NCBI GenBank assembly: GCA_017524615.1
Contig: JAFXVJ010000050.1
Location: 1 to 64,000 of the forward strand
Length of the DNA: 64,000 nt
Origin: Clostridia bacterium
GTDB taxonomy: Bacteria; Bacillota; Clostridia; Christensenellales; Aristaeellaceae
Direction: 5' to 3'
How positions within the stretch are numbered: position 1 is the first letter of the stretch; every line of letters begins with the position of its first letter. This document shows, one piece after another, positions 25,117 through 35,032 of this stretch. Below the pieces are notes generated by a model that worked only from the letters and a program-made list of their open reading frames with translations, searched no databases and was not told the DNA's origin. The position numbers were made by a program, and so were the translations under genes.

Positions 25117-27408
25117 ATGCTGAGAACAAAGAAAGCGGACCGCATCGTGGGCATTGCCACGGTGGTGATGCTGCTGGCGGCGGTTTGTCTGTGGGGGATC
25201 GTGGAGCCCGTCCGGGGGGACGGCAGCCATGCTGTCGGGTATGAAGGGCTGCTGTTCGACCAGAGCCGGGTCCACACCATCGACATTGCCATGGAAAACT
25301 GGGATGATTTCATCCAAAACGCCACGGCGGAGGAATACACGGAGTGCAGCATCACCGTGGACGGCGAAAAGTTCAACAACGTCGCCATCCGCGGCAAGGG
25401 CAACACCTCCCTGTCCTCGGTAGCCTCCATGAATTCCACCCGCTATTCCTTTAAGGTGGAGTTCGACCACTTCGTCAAGGGCATGACCTACCACGGTCTG
25501 GATAAGCTGAGCCTGAATAATCTGATCCAGGACGCCACCATGATGAAGGATTATCTGGCCTACACCCTGATGGGCCGGATGGACGTGCCCGCGCCTCTGT
25601 GCAGCTACGTGCAGATCAACGTGAACGGAGAGCCCTGGGGGCTGTACCTGGCGGTGGAAGGCGTGGAAGACGGCTTCATGGACCGCAACGGCATGACCAA
25701 AGGCGAACTCTACAAACCCGACAGCCTCGGTTTCGGCGGCGGACGCGGCAACGGCCGGGATTTCGATATGGAGAAATTCCGGGAAAAGGACGAATCAACG
25801 GAAGGCACGGAAACGCCCGAAGCGGGCGCAACGTCTGCTCCCGATGATAACAGCGCTTCCTTCGGCGGTTCTTCCGGCGCGCCTGCGGGCGGCAATGCGA
25901 CCCAGGGGGGAGGCAACCCGTCCGACGGCGTCACAGCCCAGCAGGGCCAGGCGCCGCAGGGGCAGATGCCCACCGGCGATTTCAGTCCGTCTGACGGCGG
26001 CACGGCCCAGCAGGGCCAGGCGCCGCAGGGGCAGATGCCCACCGGCGATTTCAGTCCGTCTGACGGCGGCACGGCCCAGCAGGGCCAGGCGCTGCAGGGG
26101 CAGATGCCCGCCGGTGATTTCAGTCCGTCCGACGGCGGCAGCGCGCAGACTGCGCCTGACGCTTCGGCACAGCCGGCAGAGGGCGGACAGCAGCCCGGCT
26201 TCGGCGACGCCCCTCAGGGCGGTCCCGGCGGCGGCTTCGGCGGATTCAATTTCGGCATGGGCAACGATGATGTGAAGTTGATTTACTCCGATGATGACCC
26301 GGAAAGCTACAGCAATATTTTCAATAACGCCAAGACCAAAATCAACAAGAAAGACGAAGCCCGCCTGATCGAATCCCTGCGAAAGCTGAACGCAAAAGAG
26401 GATTTGGACGCGGTCGTGAATAAGGATGAAGTGATCCGCTATCTGGCGGTGCACGATTTCCTGCGCAACGACGACAGCTACACCGGCATGATGGTGCACA
26501 ACTATTACCTGTACGAAGAAAAGGGCAAGCTGTCCATCATTCCCTGGGACTACAACCTGGGGTTCGGCGGCTTCTCCGCCGGATCGGACGCCACTTCCAC
26601 CGTCAACAGCCCCATCGATTCGCCTGTCAGCGGCGGCACCGTGGAAAGCCGTCCCCTGATAGCCTGGATCTTCAGCGACGAAAGCGCCCTGGAAGCCTAT
26701 CACGAAGCCTATGACCGTTTCATTGCTGAAAACATTGAAAGCGGCTGGCTGGCGGAGGAAATCACCCGTGTGCAGGAAATGATCACGCCGTATCTGGAAA
26801 AGGACGCCTCCGCTTTCTTCGATATGGAAGCCTTCGAAAAGGCCGTTTCCACCCTGCAAACCTTCTGTAAGAAGCGCGGCGAAAGCGTCCGCGGCCAGCT
26901 GGACGGCTCGATCCCTTCCACCAGCCAGGAACAGCGCAGCAGGAGCGCGCTGATCGATGCCAGCGATATTTCCACCGCCGATATGGGCAGCATGAACAGC
27001 GGTGCAGGCGGCGGCCAAGGGCCCGGCGGGATGCCGGATTTCTCCAATCAGCAGGGAGGCTTTTCGCCGCCTGACGGATTCCCGCAAACGCCTGACCAGG
27101 GAGATAACGGTTCTTTCGGCGGCAGTGCGGGCAGCAGCGGGGAAAGCGCACAGCCGACAGGCACGCCAGCGCCCCAGGAAACGCAGCCCGCAGATTCGTC
27201 TGACCGTGCAACTGCCGCACCCGCGGATGCGCAAGGCGCAGAGGAAGCCGGAGGAAGAACCAACCGTCCCGGCGGTTTCCCGGGCGGTGGTTTCCCTGGC
27301 CCGCAGCAGACAGATCAGTCCGGGCAATGGATCAGGCTGGCCGTGTGCGCCGTTCTTCTGCTCGGCGCTATATGGCTCGTCCGTCGCGTAGCCGGGCATA
27401 ACAGCTGA
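25117..27408 (+). CDS. CotH-like protein kinase, membrane-anchored, with low-complexity inserts
   Basis: A 763-residue protein. An N-terminal signal or anchor helix lies at residues 9-30 (IVGIATVVMLLAAVCLWGIV). The CotH kinase core is split in two. The first half has IRGKGNTSLSS, YSFKVEFDHF and LNNLIQDATMMKDYLAY; the second has FNNAKTKINKKDEARL, AVHDFLRNDDSYTG, NYYLYEEKGKLSIIPWDYNLGFGG (Asp of Pro-Trp-Asp is the likely metal ligand). Between them is a Gly/Gln/Pro/Ser-rich insert (about 225-385) with three exact-length 23-residue repeats. A second low-complexity region precedes a C-terminal helix (LAVCAVLLLGAIWLV). CotH phosphorylates spore-coat proteins in Bacillus; here the target is unknown. 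Confidence 0.85.
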   Translation: MLRTKKADRIVGIATVVMLLAAVCLWGIVEPVRGDGSHAVGYEGLLFDQSRVHTIDIAMENWDDFIQNATAEEYTECSITVDGEKFNNVAIRGKGNTSLSSVASMNSTRYSFKVEFDHFVKGMTYHGLDKLSLNNLIQDATMMKDYLAYTLMGRMDVPAPLCSYVQINVNGEPWGLYLAVEGVEDGFMDRNGMTKGELYKPDSLGFGGGRGNGRDFDMEKFREKDESTEGTETPEAGATSAPDDNSASFGGSSGAPAGGNATQGGGNPSDGVTAQQGQAPQGQMPTGDFSPSDGGTAQQGQAPQGQMPTGDFSPSDGGTAQQGQALQGQMPAGDFSPSDGGSAQTAPDASAQPAEGGQQPGFGDAPQGGPGGGFGGFNFGMGNDDVKLIYSDDDPESYSNIFNNAKTKINKKDEARLIESLRKLNAKEDLDAVVNKDEVIRYLAVHDFLRNDDSYTGMMVHNYYLYEEKGKLSIIPWDYNLGFGGFSAGSDATSTVNSPIDSPVSGGTVESRPLIAWIFSDESALEAYHEAYDRFIAENIESGWLAEEITRVQEMITPYLEKDASAFFDMEAFEKAVSTLQTFCKKRGESVRGQLDGSIPSTSQEQRSRSALIDASDISTADMGSMNSGAGGGQGPGGMPDFSNQQGGFSPPDGFPQTPDQGDNGSFGGSAGSSGESAQPTGTPAPQETQPADSSDRATAAPADAQGAEEAGGRTNRPGGFPGGGFPGPQQTDQSGQWIRLAVCAVLLLGAIWLVRRVAGHNS
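25921..26127 (+). repeat. Three 69-bp tandem repeats inside the CotH gene
   Basis: Units at 25921-25989, 25990-26058 and 26059-26127 differ by only a few bases and encode Ser-Asp-Gly-Gly-Thr-Ala-Gln-Gln-Gly-Gln-Ala-Pro... (23 residues). The frame is kept, so copy number may vary without disrupting the protein. Confidence 0.9.
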
Positions 27409-27451
27409 TCCGCACGCTATCTTTGTATAATAACAAAGGGACGACGGGAGT

Positions 27452-27643
27452 GTTCTCTTTCGGAGCCCGAAAGAGAACCAGAAAGGGCGCCATAACGGCT
27501 GCGTTGACCTACAGCTTCTGGCCCGGCCGCTGAAAGCGGCCAACCCGGATGCATTGCATCCGGGGAAAGCCGGGGAACCATCCCCAGGGAAAAGCTCGTT
27601 TTTCTCTGAGGATGATCCCCCGGCTTTCATTGGGCCAGAAGCT
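27452..27643. other. Foldback region with nested perfect stems
   Basis: A hairpin GTTCTCTTTCGG/CCGAAAGAGAAC (27452-27478) is followed by an outer stem AGCTTCTGGCCC (27513-27524) with GGGCCAGAAGCT (27632-27643). Inside the outer stem are GCCGCTGAAAGCGGC, CCGGATGCATTGCATCCGG, and GAAAGCCGGGG with CCCCCGGCTTTC. It could be a dispersed non-autonomous element or a structured RNA. The rest of the 27409-28191 gap holds G/C-rich hairpins near 27730-27780, the terminator at 27858 and an AT-rich stretch; I see no gene. Confidence 0.5.
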
Positions 27644-27857
27644 CTCAAGCTTTCTGTAATTCCAGCGTAACACGCGACGATTCCTTGGGTCTATCGATCA
27701 AGCGGCTTCGCGAGGAGTGGGTCCAGGGGATCATCCCCTGGCGCGGGGTTCAGGGGCCGCGTAGGCCCGTGCCTCGTCCTCCTGTTCTTATGTCACTCTT
27801 TGCGAATTGTGTTTTAGAACGCGAATAGTATAAGATCACATTTAATCTCTGCGTCAA

Positions 27858-27890
27858 TGATACAGGGGCCGCGCAGGCCCCTGTTCTGTT
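27858..27890 (+). terminator. Terminator-like hairpin upstream of htpG
   Basis: CAGGGGCC pairs with GGCCCCTG around GCGCA, then TTCTGTTTTTT. It may insulate htpG from the CotH operon. Confidence 0.6.
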
Positions 27891-28191
27891 TTTTCGCTTT
27901 GTTTTTTTCTGCGCCGGCAAAAAAAGACACGCCGCGAGGGGTGCGGCGCGCTTCCAAGGATAAAATAAAAAACCAACAGGACGCAAATGGGCCGAGGGGG
28001 CAGCCGCATTTACGGCGCTGCTGGACCTTGGACACATAGAAAGAAACAAAAATATAATAGCGAAGAATTATGTCAAAATTGTGTCGTGTTTCGGGCAAAA
28101 TGTATAAATTGCTGGAAAACATGCAAATAATGCGAGAAAATGCTAAGTAATTATGCATTGAAATGAATGGTAAAAACTGGCGCAAGAATTA

Positions 28192-28218
28192 TTAGCACTC
28201 TCACGCAATGAGTGCTAA
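28192..28218 (+). promoter_or_regulatory. CIRCE operator (HrcA binding site)
   Basis: TTAGCACTC (28192-28200), nine bases, GAGTGCTAA (28210-28218): a perfect match to the CIRCE consensus. It lies just upstream of the htpG -35. Confidence 0.96.
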
Positions 28219-28225
28219 TTTCCTG

Positions 28226-28254
28226 TTGCATTTTAACAGAGAATGTGGTATAAT
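28226..28254 (+). promoter_or_regulatory. htpG promoter
   Basis: TTGCAT (28226-28231), 17 bases, TATAAT (28249-28254) with extended TGG before the -10. The CIRCE is 7 bases upstream, so HrcA would block polymerase. Confidence 0.85.
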
Positions 28255-28323
28255 GGCAAAGGTTCCGAAGAACCGTATTTTCCGCGGGCGCTGCCCGCGC
28301 GATTCCGACAGGAGGCAATCACC

Positions 28324-30180
28324 ATGGAAACCAAGGGCAATATTTCCATTCACGCGCAAAATATCATGCCGGTCATCAAGCGCTGGCTGTATTCCGATAA
28401 GGACATTTTCATCCGCGAAATGGTCAGCAACGGCTGTGATGCCATCACCAAGTATAAGATGCTCAAGGGCGACACGGACGAGGATCTGCGGGTCACCGTC
28501 ACCGTGGACAAGGACGCCGGCGAACTGCGCTTCACCGACAACGGCATCGGCATGACGGGCGAAGAGGTGGAAAAGTACATCAATCAGGTGGCTTTTTCCA
28601 GCGCCGAGGAATTCCTGAAGAACTACACGGGGGACGATAAGGGCGGCATCATCGGCCACTTCGGCCTGGGCTTTTATTCCGCCTTCATGGCCGCGGACAA
28701 GGTGACCATCGACACCCTGTCCTATCAGGACGGCGCGGCTCCCGTGCTGTGGGAGAGCGAGGACGGCATGTCCTTCTCCATGCGGGACGGCGGACGGAAA
28801 GACCGGGGCACCACGGTCATCCTGCACATCATGGAGGATGAAAAGGAATTCCTGGACGGCTACCGGGTGAGAGAGGTGCTGGAGCGGTACTGCGGCTATA
28901 TGAGCGTGCCCATTTACCTGGAAGACCTGCACCGCGACGAGGAGCCCAAGAACCCCGACGAGCCCACCGGCACGGCGGAAGAGGAAAAGGCCAAGGAAGA
29001 AAAACCCATCAACGATCCCCATCCCCTGTGGCTGAAAAGCCCCAAGGACTGCACGGATGAGGAATACAAGGAGGCCTATCACAAGCTGTTCCACACCTTC
29101 GAGGATCCGCTGTTCTGGGTGCACCTGAACGTTGATTATCCCTTCAACCTGAAGGGCATCCTGTACTTCCCCCGGATCAAAAGGGACTTCGGCGGCCAGG
29201 AGGGCGAAATCAAGCTGTTCAACAGGCAGGTATTTGTGGCGGACAACATCAAGGAGGTTATTCCCGAATTCCTGATGCTTTTGAAGGGCGTGATCGACTG
29301 CCCCGATCTGCCGCTGAACGTATCCCGTTCCTTCCTGCAGAACGACGGCTACGTGAAAAAGCTGTCCGCCCATATCACCAAGAAGGTGGCGGACAAGCTC
29401 AACGGCCTGTTCAACACCGAGCGCAAGCAGTATGAAACCTACTGGGACGACATTCATCCCTTTGTGAAATACGGCTGCGTGCGGGACGCCAAGTTCTACG
29501 ACATGGTGAAGGGCAGCCTGCTGCTCAAAACCACCGCCGGGGAATACCTGACCCTGGACGAATACAAGGCCCGCAACGAGGGCAAGGCGGAAAAGAAAAT
29601 CTACTACACCACCGAACAGAACCGCCAGGCCGCGGCGGTGGCCCTGTACACCGACAAGGGTATCGACGTGGCGGTGATGGACACCCTGATCGACATGAAT
29701 TTCATGAGTTTCATGGAATTCGGCGGCGGAAACGAGGGATTGCAGTTCGTGCGGGTGGACGCGGACGTATCCGGCCTGACCGAGGAGAGCGACGAAGGCA
29801 AGGACATCGACCAGGCGGCCATGGAAAAGCTGTTCCGGGACGCCCTGGGGGATCAGGAGCTCACCGTGAAGCTGGAAGCCCTGTCCGATCATACCCTGCC
29901 CGTCATGCTCACCGAAGAAGAACAGGTGCGCCGCTACAAGGAGATGAGCGCCCTGTACGGCCAGGATTTCGGCTTCCCCACCAAGTATACCCTGGTGCTC
30001 AACCGTCTGTGCCCCACCGTCCGGGCCCTGGCCGGCATGGAGGAGGGCGACACCGCCGCCCTGCTGTGCAGGCAGCTGTTCGATCTGGCGCGCCTGTCCA
30101 GCCGTCCGCTGGAGGCGGAGGATCTGAAGGCCTTCATCGCCCGGAGCAATGAATTGGTGGCGAAGCTGGCTGAAAAATAA
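28324..30180 (+). CDS. htpG: Hsp90-family chaperone HtpG
   Basis: A 618-residue Hsp90. The GHKL ATPase domain has FIREMVSNGCDAITK (the usual ELISNASDA is altered to EMVSNGCDA), FTDNGIGMTGEEV, SSAEEFLKNY and GHFGLGFYSAFM. The middle domain has DYPFNLKGILYFP and the LPLNVSRSFLQND segment with the conserved Arg that contacts ATP. The C-terminal dimerisation part follows. A charged linker (EEEKAKEEKPINDPHPLW) joins the first two domains. ATG 28324 follows AGGAGG. Control by CIRCE suggests heat induction through HrcA loss. pth and mfd follow on the same strand. Confidence 0.95.
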   Translation: METKGNISIHAQNIMPVIKRWLYSDKDIFIREMVSNGCDAITKYKMLKGDTDEDLRVTVTVDKDAGELRFTDNGIGMTGEEVEKYINQVAFSSAEEFLKNYTGDDKGGIIGHFGLGFYSAFMAADKVTIDTLSYQDGAAPVLWESEDGMSFSMRDGGRKDRGTTVILHIMEDEKEFLDGYRVREVLERYCGYMSVPIYLEDLHRDEEPKNPDEPTGTAEEEKAKEEKPINDPHPLWLKSPKDCTDEEYKEAYHKLFHTFEDPLFWVHLNVDYPFNLKGILYFPRIKRDFGGQEGEIKLFNRQVFVADNIKEVIPEFLMLLKGVIDCPDLPLNVSRSFLQNDGYVKKLSAHITKKVADKLNGLFNTERKQYETYWDDIHPFVKYGCVRDAKFYDMVKGSLLLKTTAGEYLTLDEYKARNEGKAEKKIYYTTEQNRQAAAVALYTDKGIDVAVMDTLIDMNFMSFMEFGGGNEGLQFVRVDADVSGLTEESDEGKDIDQAAMEKLFRDALGDQELTVKLEALSDHTLPVMLTEEEQVRRYKEMSALYGQDFGFPTKYTLVLNRLCPTVRALAGMEEGDTAALLCRQLFDLARLSSRPLEAEDLKAFIARSNELVAKLAEK

Positions 30181-30242
30181 TCATTCCATCCCGGGCGGGG
30201 GTTATGCGCTCCCGCCCGCTTCCTTCCGGGGAAAGGAGCCGT

Positions 30243-30818
30243 ATGAAAGCGATCGTAGGGCTGGGCAATCCGGGCGAAAAATATGAGCACAGCCGGCACA
30301 ACGCGGGCTTTGATGTGATCAGCATCATCGCCGCGAAACTGAACACGCCTATCAAAAAGCTGAAATTCCAGGCCACCATCGGGGAAACCTTCCTGAATGG
30401 GGAAAAGCTGGTGCTTGTGAAGCCCCAGACCTTCATGAACCTGAGCGGCCTGGCGGTATCGGACGCGCTTGCCTTCTATAAGATGGATCCCCGGGATATG
30501 CTGCTGCTGGTGGACGATATCGACCTGCCCTTCGGCCAGGTGCGCATCCGGCCCAAGGGCGGCGCGGGCACCCACAACGGCCTGCGCAGCATCGTGGAAT
30601 GCACCGGCAGCGAGGATTTCCCCCGCATCCGGCTGGGCATGGGCAATCCACCCAAGGAATGGAACCTGGCCGATTGGGTGCTGGGCAAATTCCAGACGGA
30701 GGAAGAAAGAAAAACCATGTTTGACGCGTATATGCTGGCCGCGGACGCGGCGCTGTGCTGGGCGGAGCACGGGATCGACCAGGCGATGAACCGCTACAAC
30801 AAACGCCATGCTGAATAA
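30243..30818 (+). CDS. pth: Peptidyl-tRNA hydrolase
   Basis: A 191-residue protein with the Pth pattern: [21 protein letters not shown] (catalytic His in SRHNAG), [40 protein letters not shown] and [11 protein letters not shown]. It releases tRNA from peptidyl-tRNA that drops off the ribosome. ATG 30243 follows AAAGGAG. The last 11 bases overlap the start of mfd, so the two are translationally coupled. pth-mfd is a very common pair in Bacillota. Confidence 0.96.
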   Translation: MKAIVGLGNPGEKYEHSRHNAGFDVISIIAAKLNTPIKKLKFQATIGETFLNGEKLVLVKPQTFMNLSGLAVSDALAFYKMDPRDMLLLVDDIDLPFGQVRIRPKGGAGTHNGLRSIVECTGSEDFPRIRLGMGNPPKEWNLADWVLGKFQTEEERKTMFDAYMLAADAALCWAEHGIDQAMNRYNKRHAE

Positions 30819-33800
30819 CGTATTGGATTTTTTGCATGCCTCCCCTGTCTTTCGGGAGGCTTTTGGCGCGCCCGGATCGGGCGTAACGGCGCTGTATGAG
30901 ATGGCGGAGGGGCAGCGCCCTTTTTTTGCTGCCCTGCTGGCGCGGGAAACGGGCCGGCCCATCCTGTATATCGCGCCGTCCGACGCCGCGGCCATGCGGG
31001 CCGCGGATGACTGCGCCGCCTGGCTCCGGGGCGGAGCGGCGGTGCTGCCTCCGCCGGATACCCATTTTACCCGGGGCACCGCCAGCCGGGAAAGCGCGTT
31101 TCAGCGCCTGTCCGTGCTGCAAAAGGCCCGGCAGGGGAAGATCCGGGTGCTGTGCGCCGGGGCGGACGCCCTTTTGACGCGCATGCTGCCGCCGGAGGAA
31201 TACCAGAAATGCGCCGTGGATCTGCGCCCCGGGGATCACATGGAGCCCGCCGATCTGATCGCCCGTCTGGTGAGCATGGGCTACGAACGGGTGGACATGG
31301 TGGAGGGCAAGGGCCAGTGCGCCCTGCGGGGCGCCATCGTGGACGCTTTTTCTCCGGCGGAGGCGGGGGCCACGCGCATCGAATTCTGGGATGACGAGGT
31401 GGATTCCATCCGCGCCTTCGATCCCATCAGTCAGCGCAGCCTGGAGAAAATGGAGCGGGCGTCTTTCTATCCCGCCGTTGAATGGCTGATGCCGGCGGAC
31501 TGCGCCGCTCTCATGCGGAAGATGATCCGCGAGCAGATCAACCGCAGCCCATCCGGCGTGCTGGCCGCCGATCTGCCGCCGCTGCCGGAGGATGAGGAAA
31601 CGGAGCAACCCGCGGAAGAAAAGGGCAAAAGGGGAAAAGCCGCCGAAAAGAAGCGGCCGGAGGAGCCGGCGGCCTTTCCCGACGTCGGGCCTGCCCTGCG
31701 GGTGTATGATACCGGCGTGGCAAGGCTCTATCGGGACGCCGATCAATTGGAGGCGGGGCTGCAGCCGCCCACCCTGGCCCTGTGGGCCGGGGCGCTGGAG
31801 CGGCCCTGTGCCTGGCTGTGGGAATACCTGAACGACCCCATTTTGGTGATCGAAGAGCCGGACAGAGTGAAAAGCCGGTGCGAGGACCGGGCAGCCGGGT
31901 TTGCGGAGGATTTCAAGCTTTCGCTGGAGCGGCAGGAAGCGGTGCCGGAGCAGGGCAGCCTGCTGCGCTCCTGGCAGGAGGCGGCTCAAGCTATGCAAGG
32001 CCGCCCGATGTACCTTTTGCAGGATCTGCTGCGGGGGATGGGGGAGATAAAGCCCACGGCCGTTCATCGGTTCGCCGGGGTCAACGCCCCCAAATACGTG
32101 TCCCGGTTCAAGGACCTGGCCGCCGACCTGGCCGCCTGGAAAAAGGAAGGATACCTGACGCTGCTGATGGCGGGGGGCGACGCCCGCGCCAGAAGGCTGC
32201 AGACGGCCCTGAATGAAATGGATACGCCTGTTCCCACGTGGGAGGAATACCCGTCCCCGGGGGCGGGAGACGCGGTGATTTGGTCTCAAACGCTGTCCCA
32301 CGGGTTTGTCCTGCCAGAGTGCCGCCTGGCCGTGATCGCCGACAGCGACCTGTTCGGCGCGGGCTACCGCAAAACCCGCCGCCGGCAGACCAGCGGCGAA
32401 AAAATCGAGGCCTTCACGGATCTGAAGGAAGGGGATTACGTCGTCCACGAGGCCCACGGCATCGGTATTTTCCGGGGCACCGTGCGATTGCAGAGCGAGG
32501 GCACCTACCGGGATTACCTGCTGATCCAGTATCAGGGCAGCGATAAACTGTACGTGCCCACCGATCAGTTCGACCGGGTGCAGAAATTCATCGGCGGCCA
32601 GGATAATCCGCCTCCCCTGAATTCCCTGAACGGCAGCGATTGGGAAAAAAAGAAAAACAAGGTGAAGGCCGGACTCAAAAAGCTGGCCTTTGACCTGGTG
32701 AAGCTGTACGCCGACCGCCAGTCCACCCCCGGGCACGCTTTCGCGCCGGATACGCCCTGGCAACGGGAATTTGAGGATGCCTTTCCCTACGAACTGACCC
32801 CCGATCAGGAGAAAGCGGTGGAGGAGATCCGCCAGGACATGGAATCCCCCGCCAACATGGATCGCCTGGTATGCGGCGATGTGGGCTACGGAAAAACCGA
32901 GGTGGCCCTGCGCGCCGCCATGAAGGCCGTCATGGGGGGCAAGCAGGTGGCCATCCTGGCGCCTACCACCATCCTGGCCCAGCAGCATTACTATACCATG
33001 CTCAGGCGCTTTGCCGATTTCCCGGTGCATCTGGATGTCCTGTCCCGGTTCCGCAGCCCCAAGCAGCAGAAGGAGACCCTGCAGCGCCTGGCTGAAGGCA
33101 AGGTGGACATTTTGGCGGGCACCCACCGGCTGCTTTCCAAAGACGTGCATTTCAAGGATCTGGGGCTGCTGATCGTGGATGAGGAGCAGCGCTTCGGCGT
33201 GGCGCACAAGGAGACCATCAAAAACCTGAAAAAGACGGTGGATGTGCTCACGCTGTCCGCCACGCCCATTCCCCGCACCCTGCATATGTCCATGGTGGGA
33301 GTGCGGGATATGAGCCTTTTGCAGACCCCGCCGGAGGAGCGTTATCCCGTGCAGACCTATGTGCTGGATTACAACGACGCCGTCATCCGGGATGCCATCC
33401 TGCGGGAAATCGGCCGGGGCGGACAGGTGTATTTCCTGTACAATCAGGTGCGGAATATCGACGCCTTTGCCACCCGGCTGCGGGCGCTGGTGCCGGAGGC
33501 CCGCATCGCCGTGGCTCACGGGCAGATGAAGGAAAGCCTGCTGGAGGACGTGATGCTGGACTTCTACGAGGGCAGGTTTGACGTGCTGCTCTGCTCCACC
33601 ATCATCGAAAACGGGCTGGACGTCCCCACGGCCAACACCATCATCATTTTTGACGCCGACCGCTTCGGCCTGAGCCAGCTGTATCAGCTCAGGGGCCGCG
33701 TGGGCCGCTCCAGCCGGGTGGCCTACGCCTATTTCACCGTGCGGCCCGATAAAATGCTTTCTAAACGGCCCAGCAGCGTCTCAGCGCCATCCGGGAGTTC

Positions 33801-34439
33801 ACCGCGTTCGGCTCCGGCTTCCGCATCGCCATGCGGGATCTGGAGATCCGGGGCGCGGGCAATATTTTCGGGCCGGAGCAGTCCGGCCAGGTGGCGGCGG
33901 TAGGCTACGATATGTACTGCCGCCTGATCGAGGAAGCCGTGCGGGAGGCCCGGGGCGCTCAGGGCGAAGGAGTTCCCACCCAGGTGGAGACCCGCGTGGA
34001 GCTGAAGGTGAATGCCTATCTGCCCGCCGAATACGTCCGGGGCGAAGCCCAGCGCATGGAGGTGTACAAGCGCATCTCCCTCATCAAGGAGCAGGAAAGC
34101 CGCCAGGACGTGATCGAGGAACTGATCGATCGCTTTGGGGATATTCCCGATCCCGTGATGCACCTGATTGATATTGCCCATCTCAGGGGCGTATGCGGCA
34201 GAATGGGCATCAGCCGGGTGAATTATCAGAGCAACGCCCTCATTTTCCGTCTGCTGCCCGGCGCGTCTCCCGACCCGGAAAAACTGTACGCTGCCCTGGC
34301 CCAGACGGACAAGCGCCTGCTTTTGGCTGCTTCCCGAGAGCCCGCCATTTTGCTGCGGGATCAAAAGCTGCCCCTGGAAGAGCTGCTTCGTGCCGCCGTG
34401 CCCGTCATGGAACGGCTGGAAGCGGAATTCAACGGCTGA
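30808..34439 (+). pseudogene. mfd: Transcription-repair coupling factor Mfd, interrupted by a one-base frameshift
   Basis: Two frames together give a full Mfd of about 1,210 residues. Frame one (30808 to ~33763) has the UvrB-like N-terminal module, the polymerase-interacting domain ([17 protein letters not shown]), Walker A ([15 protein letters not shown]), [24 protein letters not shown] and the motif [14 protein letters not shown]. At KMLS it runs into KRPSSVS and stops at 33903. A missing base between TTTCT and AAACGG (33762/33763) restores [21 protein letters not shown], which continues in the other frame to 34439 with [14 protein letters not shown] and the C-terminal TRCF domain. No slippery heptamer is present. 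It is either a real mutation or a sequencing/assembly error; the lack of other damage favours error or a very recent event. Confidence 0.9.
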
Positions 34440-34496
34440 TGGCCGGAGTTTATTCCTGCCAGGGAACATGGGGCTGTCTCAAATTTTGAATCGTTG

Positions 34497-34595
34497 AACC
34501 GGCAAACAGATCCTTCGTCTCCGTTCCGCTTTTCGCTCCGCGCCGCTCAAGAGGACAGGAAAGGTCGTATCCTTCTCCCTGCCTTTCCGTGAAGA
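34497..34595. repeat. Half copy of MITE-like repeat type 1
   Basis: CCGGCAAACAGATC and CCGTTCCGCTTTTCGCTCC are the reverse complement of the left arm of copy A (3109-3306). TCCGTGAAGAACC at the end matches its terminus. The other half is missing. Confidence 0.5.
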
Positions 34596-34609
34596 ACCAA
34601 TAAAACGGC

Positions 34610-34646
34610 ACGGGATTCCGCCCGGATTGGCAGAATCCCGGGCCAT
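34610..34646 (+). terminator. Terminator after mfd
   Basis: CGGGATTCCGCC pairs with GGCAGAATCCCG, then GGCCATTTTC. Confidence 0.6.
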
Positions 34647-34685
34647 TTTCATTCGGGAAAATGAATGTTCATACGAATTCTCATC

Positions 34686-34914
34686 TAATACTATACTCAA
34701 ATAAAATCGGCAAGGAAGATAGACGAAGTTACAATGTCATCCCGACCGAAGCGGAGCGAGAGCGAAGCAGAGCGGAGGGATCTGGAAACTGGGCAATATG
34801 CTGCTGGAAGTAATCTGTTTCTCAAAGATCCCTCGACTTCGTTCCGCTCTCGCTCCACTCCGCTCGGGATGACAGGAGCGTTTTACTTGCTATTTTTAAT
34901 TTGAGTATACTATA
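34686..34914. repeat. MITE-like repeat, type 2, copy D
   Basis: Nearly identical over 229 bp to 10593-10829. The ends are TACTATACTCAAAT and ATTTGAGTATACTA. This copy has cleaner terminal symmetry and lacks an ~8-base insertion near the right end of copy C. Together with the half copy and terminator it accounts for most of the gap 34440-35032. Confidence 0.78.
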
Positions 34915-35032
34915 AAGCATTGAATCATCGGGCGTCTTTTCCGCGCTGGCGCTGCTTCAAACGCCCCCGCCCAGCGCGTGCGCCTGGACGCGGGTTTCGG
35001 GCGGCAATCCAAGGATGGAGCCAGCCCCTTTT

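Noticed and set aside
24395-25123. A 242-codon plus-strand frame overlapping the DUF4956 gene
   Set aside because: It is Arg/His-rich, without hydrophobic helices, and is an out-of-frame shadow of the membrane protein gene.
33755-33770. Programmed -1 frameshifting in mfd
   Set aside because: The site TTTCTAAACGG has no X-XXY-YYZ heptamer, and no mfd is known to need frameshifting. A single-base indel explains it.
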